Shown: positions 38,291 to 49,444 of the stretch, piece by piece
How the letters are laid out: the number at the start of each line of letters is the position of its first letter
Position numbering within the stretch: the stretch's first letter is position 1
NCBI GenBank assembly: GCA_963737365.1
Contig: CAVTSD010000007.1
Location: 620,001-684,000 of the forward strand
Reading direction: 5' to 3'
From: Roseiarcus sp963737365
Lineage (GTDB): Bacteria > Pseudomonadota > Alphaproteobacteria > Rhizobiales > Beijerinckiaceae
DNA length: 64,000 nt
Notes under the pieces: model-generated
Database searches by the model: none
Told to the model about the DNA's origin: nothing
Seen by the model: the letters and a program-made list of their open reading frames with translations, nothing else
Translations under genes and position numbers: made by a program

Positions 38291-39841
38291 ATGTATCCAG
38301 CGCCGCGCGCCACGACACACCCCAATCAGCCGGCGATCATCATGGCGGAATCGGGTGAGACGATCACCTACGAGGAGCTGGAGACCCGGAGCAATCGGCT
38401 TGCACATCTCTTCCGCGCCGTCGATCTCAAGCGAGGCGATCACTATGCCGTGTTCATGGAGAACCACCCGCGTTTCATTGAGTGCTGCGCGGCGGGCGAT
38501 CGGTCAGGGTTGTATTACACCTGCATCAATTCATTTCTCAACGCTGAGGAAGTCGCCTACATCGTCAACAACAGCCTCTCCCGGGTGCTTATAACCTCGG
38601 AGGCCAAGCGCGAGATCGCACTGGCGGCTCTTGCCGATTGTCCGGCGGTCGAACTCTGTCTCATTGTCGATGGGCCGGGCGACGGGCCGCGGGTTCGCAA
38701 TCTTACCGAGGCGACCGCAGATCTTCCGGCTACTCCAATCGCTGACGAGGCGCTCGGCTCGGCCATGCTCTATTCCTCAGGCACGACCGGAAGGCCCAAG
38801 GGCGTGTTGCGCCCGCTGCTCAATCAGCCGCCCGCGCAATCGCATCCGCTGGTCGCCGCGCTCGGGAAATTATGGAGCTTTCGCGAAGGACAGGTCTATC
38901 TCTCGCCGGCGCCGCTTTACCACTCGGCGCCATTGGTGGGCGTCTCCGCAACAATTCGCTTCGGCGGCACGGTCGTCGTCATGGAGCGATTCGACCCGGA
39001 ACAGTTTCTTAGCCTGATCGAAAAGCATCGCGTTACTCACACGCAGCTTGTGCCGACCATGTTTTCGCGCATGCTAAAGCTGCCTGAAGATGTGCGCCGG
39101 GCTTATGATCTGTCTTCGCTCGAGGTCGCGCTCCACGCCGCCGCGCCCTGTCCCGTGCCCGTCAAGCAGGCGATGATCGACTGGTGGGGACCAATCATCC
39201 TCGAATATTACGGGGCGACGGAAGGGCTCGGCTTTACCATGTGCGACAGCGCCGAATGGCTCGCGCATCGCGGCACGATCGGAAGGGCGGTTTTCGGCGA
39301 GCTTCATATTCTCGATGACGCGATGCGCGAAGTGCTTGCTTACGAAACAGGGAAGCTGTGGTTCAAGACCGCGTCGCCCTTCGAATATTTTAACGATCCA
39401 GATAAGACTGCAGAAGCGAACTCGCCTGACCGCACGATGAGCACAGTCGGCGACATCGGTTATGTCGACGACGAGGGCTACGTTTATCTCACCGACCGCG
39501 CGGCCTTCATGATCATCTCCGGCGGCGTCAACGTCTATCCGCAGGAATGCGAGAATCTGCTCGTCACCCATCCCAAGGTCGCCGACGCCGCAGTGTTCGG
39601 CGTCCCGAACGAAGAAATGGGCGAGGAGGTGAAGGCGGTCGTGCAGCCCATGCCGGGCACTACGCCGTGCGCGGAGATCGAGGCCGAACTGATCGCATTC
39701 TGCCGCGAGCATCTCGCTCACCACAAATGCCCGCGTTCGATCGATTTCGAGGCTGAGTTGCCGCGCCTGCCGACCGGTAAGCTCTACAAGGCGCCGTTAC
39801 GCGAACGCTATTGGAAGGAGCAAGAGGGCCGCATCATTTAA
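38291..39841 (+). CDS. Acyl-CoA synthetase (AMP-forming), FadD/CaiC-like
   Basis: 516 residues from the ATG at 38291, which has GGGAGGG 8 bases upstream; a GTG eight codons earlier is possible. ANL-superfamily motifs: P-loop YSSGTTGRPKGV, YGATEG, and the C-terminal hinge-lysine region LPRLPTGKLYKAPLR. The VGDIGYVDDEGYVYLTDR aspartate that binds AMP ribose is present. Probably activates a fatty or aromatic acid; the substrate is not clear. Similar proteins are often used in lipid or terpenoid degradation. Confidence 0.9.
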   Translation: MYPAPRATTHPNQPAIIMAESGETITYEELETRSNRLAHLFRAVDLKRGDHYAVFMENHPRFIECCAAGDRSGLYYTCINSFLNAEEVAYIVNNSLSRVLITSEAKREIALAALADCPAVELCLIVDGPGDGPRVRNLTEATADLPATPIADEALGSAMLYSSGTTGRPKGVLRPLLNQPPAQSHPLVAALGKLWSFREGQVYLSPAPLYHSAPLVGVSATIRFGGTVVVMERFDPEQFLSLIEKHRVTHTQLVPTMFSRMLKLPEDVRRAYDLSSLEVALHAAAPCPVPVKQAMIDWWGPIILEYYGATEGLGFTMCDSAEWLAHRGTIGRAVFGELHILDDAMREVLAYETGKLWFKTASPFEYFNDPDKTAEANSPDRTMSTVGDIGYVDDEGYVYLTDRAAFMIISGGVNVYPQECENLLVTHPKVADAAVFGVPNEEMGEEVKAVVQPMPGTTPCAEIEAELIAFCREHLAHHKCPRSIDFEAELPRLPTGKLYKAPLRERYWKEQEGRII

Positions 39842-39880
39842 CCGCGGACACCGAACAGAGCCGTCCGACCGAACGCCTTC

Positions 39881-41711
39881 TCAGGCGGCGTCGCGGGGGA
39901 ACTGGGTCTGCGCGATGTGGGTATAGGTGTGTCCCTGCGCCAGGAGCTCGCCGTGACGTCCGCGCTCGACCACCCGGCCGCGGTCGATGACGCAGATCTC
40001 ATCGGCTTGCGCGACGGTCGACAGGCGGTGGGCGATGACGATCGTCGTGCGTCCTTCGCACAAAGTGCGGAGCGCCTTCTGGATCGCCTGTTCGGATTCG
40101 GAATCGAGCGCTGACGTCGCCTCATCCAGAAGGATGATCGGCGCGTCCTTTAGAAACGCGCGGGCGATGGCGATGCGCTGACGTTGTCCACCCGAGAGCT
40201 GCATGCCGTGCTCGCCGCATGGCGAATCATAGCCGCGCTCGAAGCCCATGATGAAATCATGCGCGTAAGCCGCCTTGGCGGCGGCGACGATCTCCTCGTC
40301 GCTCGCGCCGGGTCGGCCCATCGCGATGTTGTCGCGCACCGAACCTTTGAACAGGAAATTCTCCTGCGCGACATAGCCGATCTGCTGGCGCAAGCGACTT
40401 GAGGCTCACGGCTCCGGTGTCCTGGCCGTCGCAGAGAATCTGCCCAGAGCCGACCTCGTAAAGACGCAGGATGAGGTTCATCACCGTCGATTTGCCGCCG
40501 CCCGAGCGTCCCACCAGCGCCGTGGTCTTTCCAGCTTCGGCGACAAAGCTGACGTCGTGCAGAACGGTCTCGCCGGGCCGATAGCCGAAGGTTACGTCGC
40601 GAAACTCGATCTTTCCGTTGGTCACCTTGAGCGCGGGCGCTTGCGGGCGATTTTCCTCGTAATCGTGCTCGTCGAGGAAAGTGTAGAGCATGCTGACGCC
40701 GAACAGGTTCGACGACAGGTCGACATGCAGGCGCGCCACCCGCTTCATCGGCTCATACAGCATGATCACCGAGGTGATGAAGGAAAAGAGGCTCCCGGGC
40801 GCGTTGCCGCGGATGATCACGGTATAGCCGGAATAGAGCACCACGGCCGCGATGGCGAAGCCGCCCAGGCTCTCCATGATCGGGCTCGTGCGCGAGCTCA
40901 CGCGAGCGAGCTTGTTGGCCGCCGCCTGGAAACCGGTGATCGCCTGATCCTGCCTCTCGCGCATGAAGTTCTCGAGCGTGAAGGCCTTGACGATGCGAAT
41001 GCCCTGCGCGGTCTCCTGCAGCAACTCCATCATCTGCATCGCGCCCTGGAACTCGCTCGCCATGATCTTGCGCACCCGAACGCCGATCTTGCGCACCCCG
41101 AACACCGCGATGGGCACGAACATGAGAGCAAAGACCGACAGCACCGGATCTTGCGACACCATGACGACGACGAGCCCGACAATGGTCAGCGCATCTCGGG
41201 AAAACGTGGTGATAAGGAGATTGAGCACGTTGCTCGCCGATTGGGCGATGAACGCCTGGCGGGCGATGAATTCCGACGAATGCGAGCGGCTATAATAGAC
41301 GACCTTCATCTTCAGCATCTGGTCGAAGATGCGCCGCTGGACGTCGGCGACGATGCTGTTGCCGACGCGCGACAGGATGACCTGCTGACCGTAGGTCGCG
41401 AGGCCCTTGACCGTGTAGATGACCACGATCGCCGCCGTGATTTCCCACACCGCCGCGAGCCGGCGGCCGACGAAGACCTCATTGATGATCTTGCCGATGA
41501 TCCAGGCCGAGAGCGCGGTGGTGAGCGCAATCAGGCCCATCATCGCGAAAGCGAAAAGATAACCGCGCCAGTGCTTGAGCCCCTGATCAGTCAGGAGCCG
41601 GCGCAGGATCGCGTTCGAGGGCGCGTTGAGGAAAGAAAGAGCGCGCTCGCGGGCGTAACGCCAAAGAAACAATGCTTCAGTCCCTTGCCCCGGCCGACGG
41701 GCGTCCCGCAT
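39881..41711 (-). CDS. ABC exporter (MsbA-like, TM domain fused to ATPase), interrupted by a single-base frameshift
   Basis: Half-transporter for lipids or drugs. Six-helix ABC membrane domain (LIALTTALSAWIIGKIINEVF onward), Walker A LVGRSGGGKST, and after the break Q-loop YVAQENFLF, signature LSGGQRQRIAIARA, Walker B IILLDEATSALD and IAHRLSTV. An extra C on the plus strand near 40391 shifts VSLKSL into another frame; corrected reading VSLKSLRQQIGYVAQE. Corrected length about 609 residues. The Rhizobiales family is close to MsbA and LptE-type lipid A flippases, but the substrate is not proven. Confidence 0.9.
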
Positions 41712-41883
41712 TTATAATCGACGTCGGCGGGTCCCGCTCGGGCGTCGCTTCCATACCATCGGTGACGAAATTATGGAAATCGCCGGACAGATATGGTCAA
41801 GACCCAGTTAAGGTTTTTCCGATTTCACCCGATGATCCAAACGCTAGCCTTGGCAGGCGCGGAATGTCGCGCCGGCTCGCCGC

Positions 41884-43632
41884 TCACTCAGCGGCGACGG
41901 GCTGCCTCTTTGGCGCTCCATAGGTGTCCGGGATCTTGTCGGCGAAGGCGGCAACGAGTTCGTCGGTCTCCATCTCGTGGATCGAGACCGGGCGCGTCGC
42001 GTCGTCGACATAGGTCTTGCTGGCGGGATCGCGGACGATGCGCTTCTTGATGCTGTGATAGCGCCACCCGACCGTCAGCCATTGCGCGACCACGGACACG
42101 AACTCGACCGCCCGGACGGGATAAAAGATGAGCGGATTGACGATCGGCATCCCGTGCCGGCGTGTCGTCCTCACCTTGCGGCGGATGATGCCGCATTGCA
42201 GCGGGTGGACGCCCTCGATCCGCGCGGCGGAAGAGAAGGCGGTCATCACGTCGGCGATCTTGTTCATCCTCAAGCCCGTCGCGGCCGCGCGCTTGAGCAC
42301 CGTCTCGACATGCTCGTCGGTGTAATAGCGCTTCCACGCATCGCGATAGGTCTGGTTCCACTCCTCGCCCGACATCCGCGAATGGCCGGTACAGACATGC
42401 TCAAGATCATACTTGTTCATGTCCGGGTCCATGGAGACCCCTTTGAGGTGAAGACTCTTATGATCCTCGGAGCCGGGCAGGGGGGTCAGGCAAAAGAACT
42501 CGAGGATGTCGAGCGGCAGTTCCTTCTTGATGATGTCGATATCGCGGGCGACCAATTCGGGCGTGTCGGTCGGAAAACCAATGATGAAGCCCGCCCAGGT
42601 CATCACCTTGTACTTTCGCCAGGCCTGCAGCATGACCCGGTATTCCCAGATCTTGTTCTGCCGCTTTTTCGCGCCCTGAAGAGACTGGGGATTGATGCTC
42701 TCAAGCCCGATGAAGACCTGATTGCAGCCCGCCCGCGCCGCCTTCTCGATGAAGCCCGGGATCTTGTGGCAGAGCGTGTCGACCTGAAGGATCAGCTTGA
42801 TCGGCACGCCCCTGTTTTCCCGCAGATCGATCAGACGGTCGAGGATCGCCTCCCAGTTGCGGTTGCGGGCGAAATTGTCGTCGGTGACGAAATAGTGGTT
42901 GATGCCCTGGGCATGATTGGCGCGCACGATGGCTTCGACGTCATCGGCGCTGCGAAAGCGCGACTTGCGGCCCTGTACGTTGATGATGGTGCAGAAGCTG
43001 CACTGGAACGGACAGCCGCGGCCGGCGTCGAAGCAGGCATGATGGCCGACGATGCGGCCGACGATTTCTTTCGGCAACACGGGAATCGCGGCCGATTCCA
43101 TGCCGGGCATGTCATGGAGGTAGTTGTAGACAGGGCTCGCCCGGCCCGCGTCGATGTCGCGGAGGAGATCGGCCATCCGGCCCTCGCCCTCGCCCGCGTA
43201 CAGGGTCACGCCCAGCGATTGCGCTTCCTTCAAGTCCGACGGGAGCTCGGGAAGCATCGACAGGCAGCCCGAGACGTGGAAGCCCCCGATCACCACGGCT
43301 ACGCCCTTCGCCCGGAACTCGCGGGCGAGATCAAGCGCGCGGGGAAACTGATTCGACTGAACTCCAACGAGCCCGACGAATCCGCCGCCCGCCGCCTTGA
43401 TCCGCTGGGAGATCGCCTTGACGTCGATGACCGTGTTGCACTCGTCGCATGCGTCGATGTCGATGTCGACGTTGGGGCCAAGAGCCCGCTCTTCTCGGCA
43501 GGCGGCCAGAAGCCCGTAGACGCTGGCGAGGCTGTTTGAGGGAATGGTGGAGAGGCGCCACTGGATCACATAACCGTCGTCGTCATAATGCGACGGCTTG
43601 ATGAGGAAGATCTTGAACGTCCGGTTTCCCAT
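41884..43632 (-). CDS. B12-binding domain radical SAM protein
   Basis: 582 residues from ATG at 43630-43632 (MGNRTFKIFLIKPSHYDDDGY); 128 further codons upstream lack coding character. N-terminal cobalamin-binding-like Rossmann domain (VVIGGFHVSGCLSML), then radical SAM core with GRGCPFQCSFC for the 4Fe-4S cluster, YFVTDDNFARN and IGLESINPQSLQGAKKRQNK. C-terminal about 180 residues with YTDEHVETVLKRAA. No His is apparent in a DxHxxG motif, so B12 binding may be base-off without His or absent. Class B-type methylase or anaerobic-cyclase-like activity is possible; the substrate is unknown. Two overlapping upstream genes encode PPK2 and AI-2E proteins. Confidence 0.87.
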   Translation of the reverse strand: MGNRTFKIFLIKPSHYDDDGYVIQWRLSTIPSNSLASVYGLLAACREERALGPNVDIDIDACDECNTVIDVKAISQRIKAAGGGFVGLVGVQSNQFPRALDLAREFRAKGVAVVIGGFHVSGCLSMLPELPSDLKEAQSLGVTLYAGEGEGRMADLLRDIDAGRASPVYNYLHDMPGMESAAIPVLPKEIVGRIVGHHACFDAGRGCPFQCSFCTIINVQGRKSRFRSADDVEAIVRANHAQGINHYFVTDDNFARNRNWEAILDRLIDLRENRGVPIKLILQVDTLCHKIPGFIEKAARAGCNQVFIGLESINPQSLQGAKKRQNKIWEYRVMLQAWRKYKVMTWAGFIIGFPTDTPELVARDIDIIKKELPLDILEFFCLTPLPGSEDHKSLHLKGVSMDPDMNKYDLEHVCTGHSRMSGEEWNQTYRDAWKRYYTDEHVETVLKRAAATGLRMNKIADVMTAFSSAARIEGVHPLQCGIIRRKVRTTRRHGMPIVNPLIFYPVRAVEFVSVVAQWLTVGWRYHSIKKRIVRDPASKTYVDDATRPVSIHEMETDELVAAFADKIPDTYGAPKRQPVAAE

Positions 43633-43820
43633 GGCGTGCTCTTGATTGTCGCGCCGGGCGGCGCCGACGTCGTCGGCCCCCACGCTTTTGTCCAACAGAA
43701 TCCCCAAGCCCTCCCGGCCCCGGGGAGTCGATCCGGCATACTGTGTTTTGTCTGGGCGGTCCAGAAGGGATCGAAGGCGAGCTCGCGCTTGCCGGGAGAA
43801 TGAGCCGGAGCGAGGAGCCC

Positions 43821-44714
<894 letters not shown>

Positions 44715-44889
44715 GGAAACGCGGCTCGCAGCGCCAGTGTGATAGGAAAATGAGCGCCAGATCAATTTGGTGGCTCAACCGGCTCTAAGCCAACAGAGGC
44801 CAAAATCAGATGGACGCCGCGCTGGGCCTGTGACGCCGGCTGCGGGCGTCAATCCGTCCCAGTGGAGATTTGCAACGGGCCGAGCGCCA

Positions 44890-46902
44890 TCACTGCGCCG
44901 CCTGCACGACAACGGGCGGGGCGAGGGCCGCAACGGAGGCTTCAGCGGCCACATTCTCCTCGGTGGTCGGCTGCTGCACCTTCTTTGCTTCCTCAAGGCA
45001 TTTGCTCACGGCGTCATGGAATGAGCTTATGAACGCCGTCGCCCCCGCCAATTCTTGCGCCGATGGGTCCTGCAGCATGGCGTCCTCCGGGTCCCAGAAT
45101 CCGACCAGGACCGGACGCGACGGGAATCTTCTCTGAATCCGACGCAATAGATAGCGCATATGCGGCGGATTGCCGCGCAGCTCGGCGTAGGTCACGAAAA
45201 TCATGGCGACGCCGGTCGTATCGAGCGTGTTGATTGCAAACCTCGAGACTTCGTTATGGAGCGCGGCCTGCGCGCCAAGCCCATGCTTGCGCAGGAGCTG
45301 CGCCATCATCGACGCCACAACGCCATCGAGCGGGTCGCGGCCGGCGACGCACAACACGCTTCGTTCGGTGCGCCATATGTCCGGGAGGTTCGCGCTCTCT
45401 TGGACCTGCCCCTGGGGCGCGGCTTGCGTTGTCGTCTCGCGGTCCGGCCGCGTGATGCCCGCAACCTCTACGACGGCGGCCTTGGCCTGCGCTGCGGTGA
45501 GAACCGGGTCGACATCTTCATGCGGCTCAAGATCGGCGATCAGCTCCAACATGACTTCCTGGATTCGCTCGAGCTGCGTGGGTTGAAGGACCCCCCGCTC
45601 TATATCGCTCGCAACCAGGCGCAGCGCCTTCAAGGCGATATCGTCGTAATAAGACGAAAGAGCGCGCCCCTTGAGGAGCCCCTCCGCCTGCTCCAGCACT
45701 TCATCAGGATCGCCCGCAAGCAGCCTCTGATAAAGCGTCTCGACCGGGGTTAGGGCAGGGCGATCGCCCAAGAGCACGTCGAAGAACTCGAGATGCCGAA
45801 CGTGGCGACCGAGGACAACGAGGCAGAGTGTCAGCGGCGTCGACAGGATGAGGCCGATCGGTCCCCAGATCCAACTCCAGAAAATGGCGACGATGACAAC
45901 CGCAGTCGGCGACAGGCCGGTGCTGCTGCCATAAAGCACCGGCTCGAGGATTTGCCCGGTCACGCCCTCGGCGCCGATGAAAAGCCCGGCTGTCCAGAGC
46001 GCTTTTGACCAGCCTGGATCGACGGCTGCGGCGAGCGCCACTGGGAGCACGGCGGCGGTGATCGAACCCACATAGGGAACGAAGCGCAAGAGCGCGGCGA
46101 GAAGTCCCCAAAGGACCGGGCTCGGCAAGCCGATAAAAAAGAGACCGACGCCGACAAAAAACCCGAAGCTCGCGTTGATTGCGGCCTGCGTAAGGAAATA
46201 CCGGGTCAGGCGGTGCGTGGCGTCGTCGATCGCAAGCGTAGTCCGATGAAGGTCGTTCGATCCGAAGAGCCGGATGAGCCGGTCCCGAAGGTCCTCCTGC
46301 CGAACGAGAATGAAGATTGTCACGATGATGACGATCGCCAGCGTGGATAGCGGCGACAGGATCGGCTCGAGTATCACTCGAGCTGTCTCGATATATCCGG
46401 TCGACCCCGACTCGATCACCACCGGGATCGGCTGGTCTGCCGCGACCTCGCCTGCGGCGCCCGGCGCACTCTTCGGCGGATCGTAGACCGCGCCCAAACG
46501 ACCTGTCACCTGCTTGACTAGGCCGTTGACCGTGTTGTGGATCGACTCGAATTTGTTGACGACCGTCGATTGATATTGCGGCGCGTCGGCGACAAGCGAT
46601 CTTAACTGCGCGCCGATGATCCCGCCGACCAGCAATATGACCGCAAGGGCCAGCATCACAGAGATGACGACAGCGGCGACTTTAGGCAATCGGATGCGCT
46701 GAAGAAGCTTGACGATCGGCGCGAGAAAGAAGCTCAGGAAGACTGCAAGCGTGATGGGGATGAGCACATCGCGCGCAAAATAGAGGGCCGAGACGACAAC
46801 GACCCCCATCGCCAGCCCAAAGAGGGCTTCCGGCTTCGGTGTCTCCGCCGCAGGCACTTCAACTCTTGGCGAAAGTGTTCGCCCGAGATCATTCTCGGCC
46901 AT
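44890..46902 (-). CDS. AI-2E family transporter with long cytosolic C-terminal domain
   Basis: 670 residues. Seven or eight membrane helices within about the first 370 residues, with ALYFARDVLIPITLAVFLSFFLAP and the family-typical SIWGPIGLILSTPLTLCLVVLGRHV end. The final 300 residues are soluble: LLAGDPDEVLEQAEGLLKG, then VLCVAGRDPLDGVVASMMAQLL and AMIFVTYAELRG, resembling a receiver-like Rossmann module. PF01594 members move AI-2, export ions or act as antiporters; substrate unassigned. ATG at 46900-46902 chosen over one five codons earlier. Confidence 0.85.
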   Translation of the reverse strand: MAENDLGRTLSPRVEVPAAETPKPEALFGLAMGVVVVSALYFARDVLIPITLAVFLSFFLAPIVKLLQRIRLPKVAAVVISVMLALAVILLVGGIIGAQLRSLVADAPQYQSTVVNKFESIHNTVNGLVKQVTGRLGAVYDPPKSAPGAAGEVAADQPIPVVIESGSTGYIETARVILEPILSPLSTLAIVIIVTIFILVRQEDLRDRLIRLFGSNDLHRTTLAIDDATHRLTRYFLTQAAINASFGFFVGVGLFFIGLPSPVLWGLLAALLRFVPYVGSITAAVLPVALAAAVDPGWSKALWTAGLFIGAEGVTGQILEPVLYGSSTGLSPTAVVIVAIFWSWIWGPIGLILSTPLTLCLVVLGRHVRHLEFFDVLLGDRPALTPVETLYQRLLAGDPDEVLEQAEGLLKGRALSSYYDDIALKALRLVASDIERGVLQPTQLERIQEVMLELIADLEPHEDVDPVLTAAQAKAAVVEVAGITRPDRETTTQAAPQGQVQESANLPDIWRTERSVLCVAGRDPLDGVVASMMAQLLRKHGLGAQAALHNEVSRFAINTLDTTGVAMIFVTYAELRGNPPHMRYLLRRIQRRFPSRPVLVGFWDPEDAMLQDPSAQELAGATAFISSFHDAVSKCLEEAKKVQQPTTEENVAAEASVAALAPPVVVQAAQ

Positions 46903-47302
46903 CGATCGCCACCCCATCCTTTATCGACGGCGTTCGCGATGCGACCGCTCCGGCACTAAGAACGCCGAAGCATGCGGCTTCGTTCCAATCCATCGACGAT
47001 TGGCGGCCAACTTATTTTGAAGTTGGGCCGACCGCCGCCTGGCGCGGAATGCCTGCTCGCAAAGCTTGCCTGATACAGTCGCCCGTAGCAATTCCGGACT
47101 GCGGCTGGCGGAGGCGCCTTAGCTCGCCGCAGCCCTAGGAGCCGCCGCACTCGGCTGCGCCAAGCGGGAGCGGCTCGCGGCCCTTGCGCATGCCTCCGTT
47201 CTGTCCGATGCTGACATGCTAGCGAGATTGGCGATCAAGCTTCCGCTAAGCTCACCGCTTTCCACGAGGGCCCTTGCGCCCCGTCTCACGGGAGGAACGA
47301 CA
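46903..47302. other. Divergent intergenic region
   Basis: 400 bases between the AI-2E gene and the sugar-binding protein gene. No coding region with a supporting ribosome site; probably promoters for both. No operator recognised. Confidence 0.5.
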
Positions 47303-48319
47303 ATGTTGAGAGTATCTTTGTGCTGCGCCGTCGCCGCTGGCGCGCTGCTTGCGGCCTCGGCCGGAGCGAATGCGGCCGAGCCCTACACCTTCGCGCTCGT
47401 GCCCAAGAGCACCAACAATCCGTTTTATGACCAGGCGTTAGCAGGCTGCAAAAAAGCGGAGGCGGAACTCAAGGGCGCCATCAAGTGCCTTTATATCGGC
47501 CCCGGCGAGCACGGCGGCGGCGACGAGCAGGCCCAGATCGTTGGCGACCTCATCACCAAGAAAGTTGACGGCATCGCCGTGTCGCCGGCCAACGCAGCCG
47601 CAATGGCCGCCGCGCTGCAAGGCGCCAAGGCCGCCAACATTCCAATCATCACCTGGGACTCCGATCTTCTCGAGAAAGACAAGGGCCTGCGCGCGACCTA
47701 CATCGGCACGCACAATTATGACATCGGCGTCAATCTCGCGAAGATCGTGATGGAGACGAAGCCCAAGGGCGGCACGATCTGCATCCAGTCGGGCGGCGCC
47801 GCGGCGGCGAACCACAACGAACGGATGCAGGGCGTCCGCGACACTCTGGCGGGCAAGAAGAGCGCGGAAGCGCCGGGCGAGAGGCTGACCGGCCAGAATG
47901 GCTGGACCGAAGTCGCCGGCTGTCCGCAATACACGAACGACGACTTCCCGCTCGCCATGCAGATGGAGCAGGACCTCCTCAACAAGGATCCGAAGCTCGA
48001 CGCCTTCGTGGCGACCGGAGGCTTCGGCGAGTTCCTGGTCGACGCCTACAAGAACTCGATGGCCCAATTCAAAGACAAAATCGCGAAGGGCGAGATCGCC
48101 GTCGCGGTCGCGGACACGCTGCCGATGCAGCTCGACGACCTGAAGGAGGGTCTCGCGACCGGCAATGTCGGGCAGCGTCCGTTCGATATGGGCTACAAAG
48201 TCATGTACGCGCTCAAGGACATGAAGGAGGGCAAGGCTCCGCCGCCCGACCCGACCTATACCGGGCTCGACGTCTGCACGCCGAAGAACGTCGACACCTG
48301 CATCGGCGGCGGGAAGTAG
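47303..48319 (+). CDS. Orphan periplasmic sugar-binding protein (ribose-type)
   Basis: 338 residues from an ATG preceded by GGAGG at 47291-47295; an upstream extension of 29 codons is rejected. Signal peptide ends near GANAA. PBP1 motifs: LVPKSTNNPFYDQALAGC, GIAVSPANAAAMAAAL, PIITWDSDL and the closing domain. Four Cys in the mature protein (ELKGAIKCL, GTICIQS, VAGCPQY, VCTPKNVDTCIG) suggest disulfides. No permease or ATPase is adjacent; it may use another importer or feed a chemoreceptor. Confidence 0.85.
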   Translation: MLRVSLCCAVAAGALLAASAGANAAEPYTFALVPKSTNNPFYDQALAGCKKAEAELKGAIKCLYIGPGEHGGGDEQAQIVGDLITKKVDGIAVSPANAAAMAAALQGAKAANIPIITWDSDLLEKDKGLRATYIGTHNYDIGVNLAKIVMETKPKGGTICIQSGGAAAANHNERMQGVRDTLAGKKSAEAPGERLTGQNGWTEVAGCPQYTNDDFPLAMQMEQDLLNKDPKLDAFVATGGFGEFLVDAYKNSMAQFKDKIAKGEIAVAVADTLPMQLDDLKEGLATGNVGQRPFDMGYKVMYALKDMKEGKAPPPDPTYTGLDVCTPKNVDTCIGGGK

Positions 48320-48379
48320 CCGACTGAGGTCGTTGAAGGACGGCGGCCGAGCGCTTCAAGCTAGGCGCGGACCTCCTCC

Positions 48380-49444
48380 TTAAACGGCCCTCAAATGCGC
48401 GGCAAACACGTTGTCGACGAATTGCCGCGCAGACTCGCCGAGGCTGAAGGTAAGCGCGCGGGCGCGCGCCAGTTCTCGGGGAATCGAGAGAGCCGCGAGC
48501 GCGGCCCGACCGAGATTGGCGTCGAGCACGCCCGCGCCGCTATCTCCAATTACGTCGATTGGGCCGACAACGGGATTTGCAGCCACAGGCAGTCCGGACG
48601 CCAGCGCTTCGAGCAGCACAAGGCCAAACGTATCGGTCAAACTTGGGAATACGAATACGTCGGCGCTCGCATAGGCGGCGGCAAGTCTCTCGCCGCGCAT
48701 TTCGCCGACGAAATGCGCGCTAGGAAAGCGCGCCTGCAGCTTTTTCCTTGCCGGTCCGTCCCCAACGACGACCTTTGAACCCGGCAGATCCAGAGACAAA
48801 AAAGCGTCGAGATTCTTTTCGATCGCGACGCGCGCACAGGTCAGAAAGATTGGTCTCGGAAATTCGAAGATGCTCGCGGCGCGTGGTCGAAAGAGGTTGC
48901 AGTCGACGCCACGCGACCAGCGCATCAAACGAACAAACCCGCGCGTGTCCAGCTCGCGCCCCAGCGTTTCGGTCGACACCATCATGCCAGAGCCAGCATT
49001 GTGAAACCGGCGAAGCAATGCATAGACAAATCGGCTCGGCGCGACGCCTCGAACAGCGAGATATTCAGGGAAGCGCGTGTGGTAACACGTCGTAAACGAC
49101 CGTCCGGTTCTGCGGCAGGCCAACCATGCGCAGAGCCCGAGTGGTCCCTCGGTCGCGATATGGACAAAATCGGGCTTCAATTCTTCTATTCGATGACGCA
49201 CCGCGCCGGGCCGCGTCACGGCCACCCGCACTTGCGGGTAGGTCGGGAGAGGCACCGTACGGAATTCGTTCGCGGCCAGGACTAGAATTTCGACGCCAAG
49301 AGCAGGCGCCTCGCTCATCAGAGCTTCAATTGAGCGCACGACCCCGTTGATCTGCGGCAGCCACGCATCCGTGACAATGAGGATGCGGGTCAGCGGAAGA
49401 GCAGGACCGGCGCCCTTCAGGGTGGTGGTCGTCAATTCTGACAA
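48380..49444 (-). CDS. Family 4 glycosyltransferase (GT-B)
   Basis: 354 residues. GT-B fold with N-terminal LIVTDAWLPQINGVVRSIEAL, the DFVHIATEGPLG segment and C-terminal donor site VFVFPSLTDTFGLVLLEALASGLPV (Glu-x7-Glu). Similar to mannosyl- or glucuronosyltransferases acting on lipids (MgtA-like). Starts with TTG at 49442-49444, immediately after the TAA of the next gene; no ATG lies near the domain start. Possibly co-transcribed with the upstream secreted-protein gene. Confidence 0.88.
   Translation of the reverse strand: MSELTTTTLKGAGPALPLTRILIVTDAWLPQINGVVRSIEALMSEAPALGVEILVLAANEFRTVPLPTYPQVRVAVTRPGAVRHRIEELKPDFVHIATEGPLGLCAWLACRRTGRSFTTCYHTRFPEYLAVRGVAPSRFVYALLRRFHNAGSGMMVSTETLGRELDTRGFVRLMRWSRGVDCNLFRPRAASIFEFPRPIFLTCARVAIEKNLDAFLSLDLPGSKVVVGDGPARKKLQARFPSAHFVGEMRGERLAAAYASADVFVFPSLTDTFGLVLLEALASGLPVAANPVVGPIDVIGDSGAGVLDANLGRAALAALSIPRELARARALTFSLGESARQFVDNVFAAHLRAV

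Noticed and set aside
41977..43539. Plus-strand 520-codon open frame opposite the radical SAM gene
   Set aside because: Antisense shadow; the minus strand has complete motifs including the Fe-S cluster cysteines.
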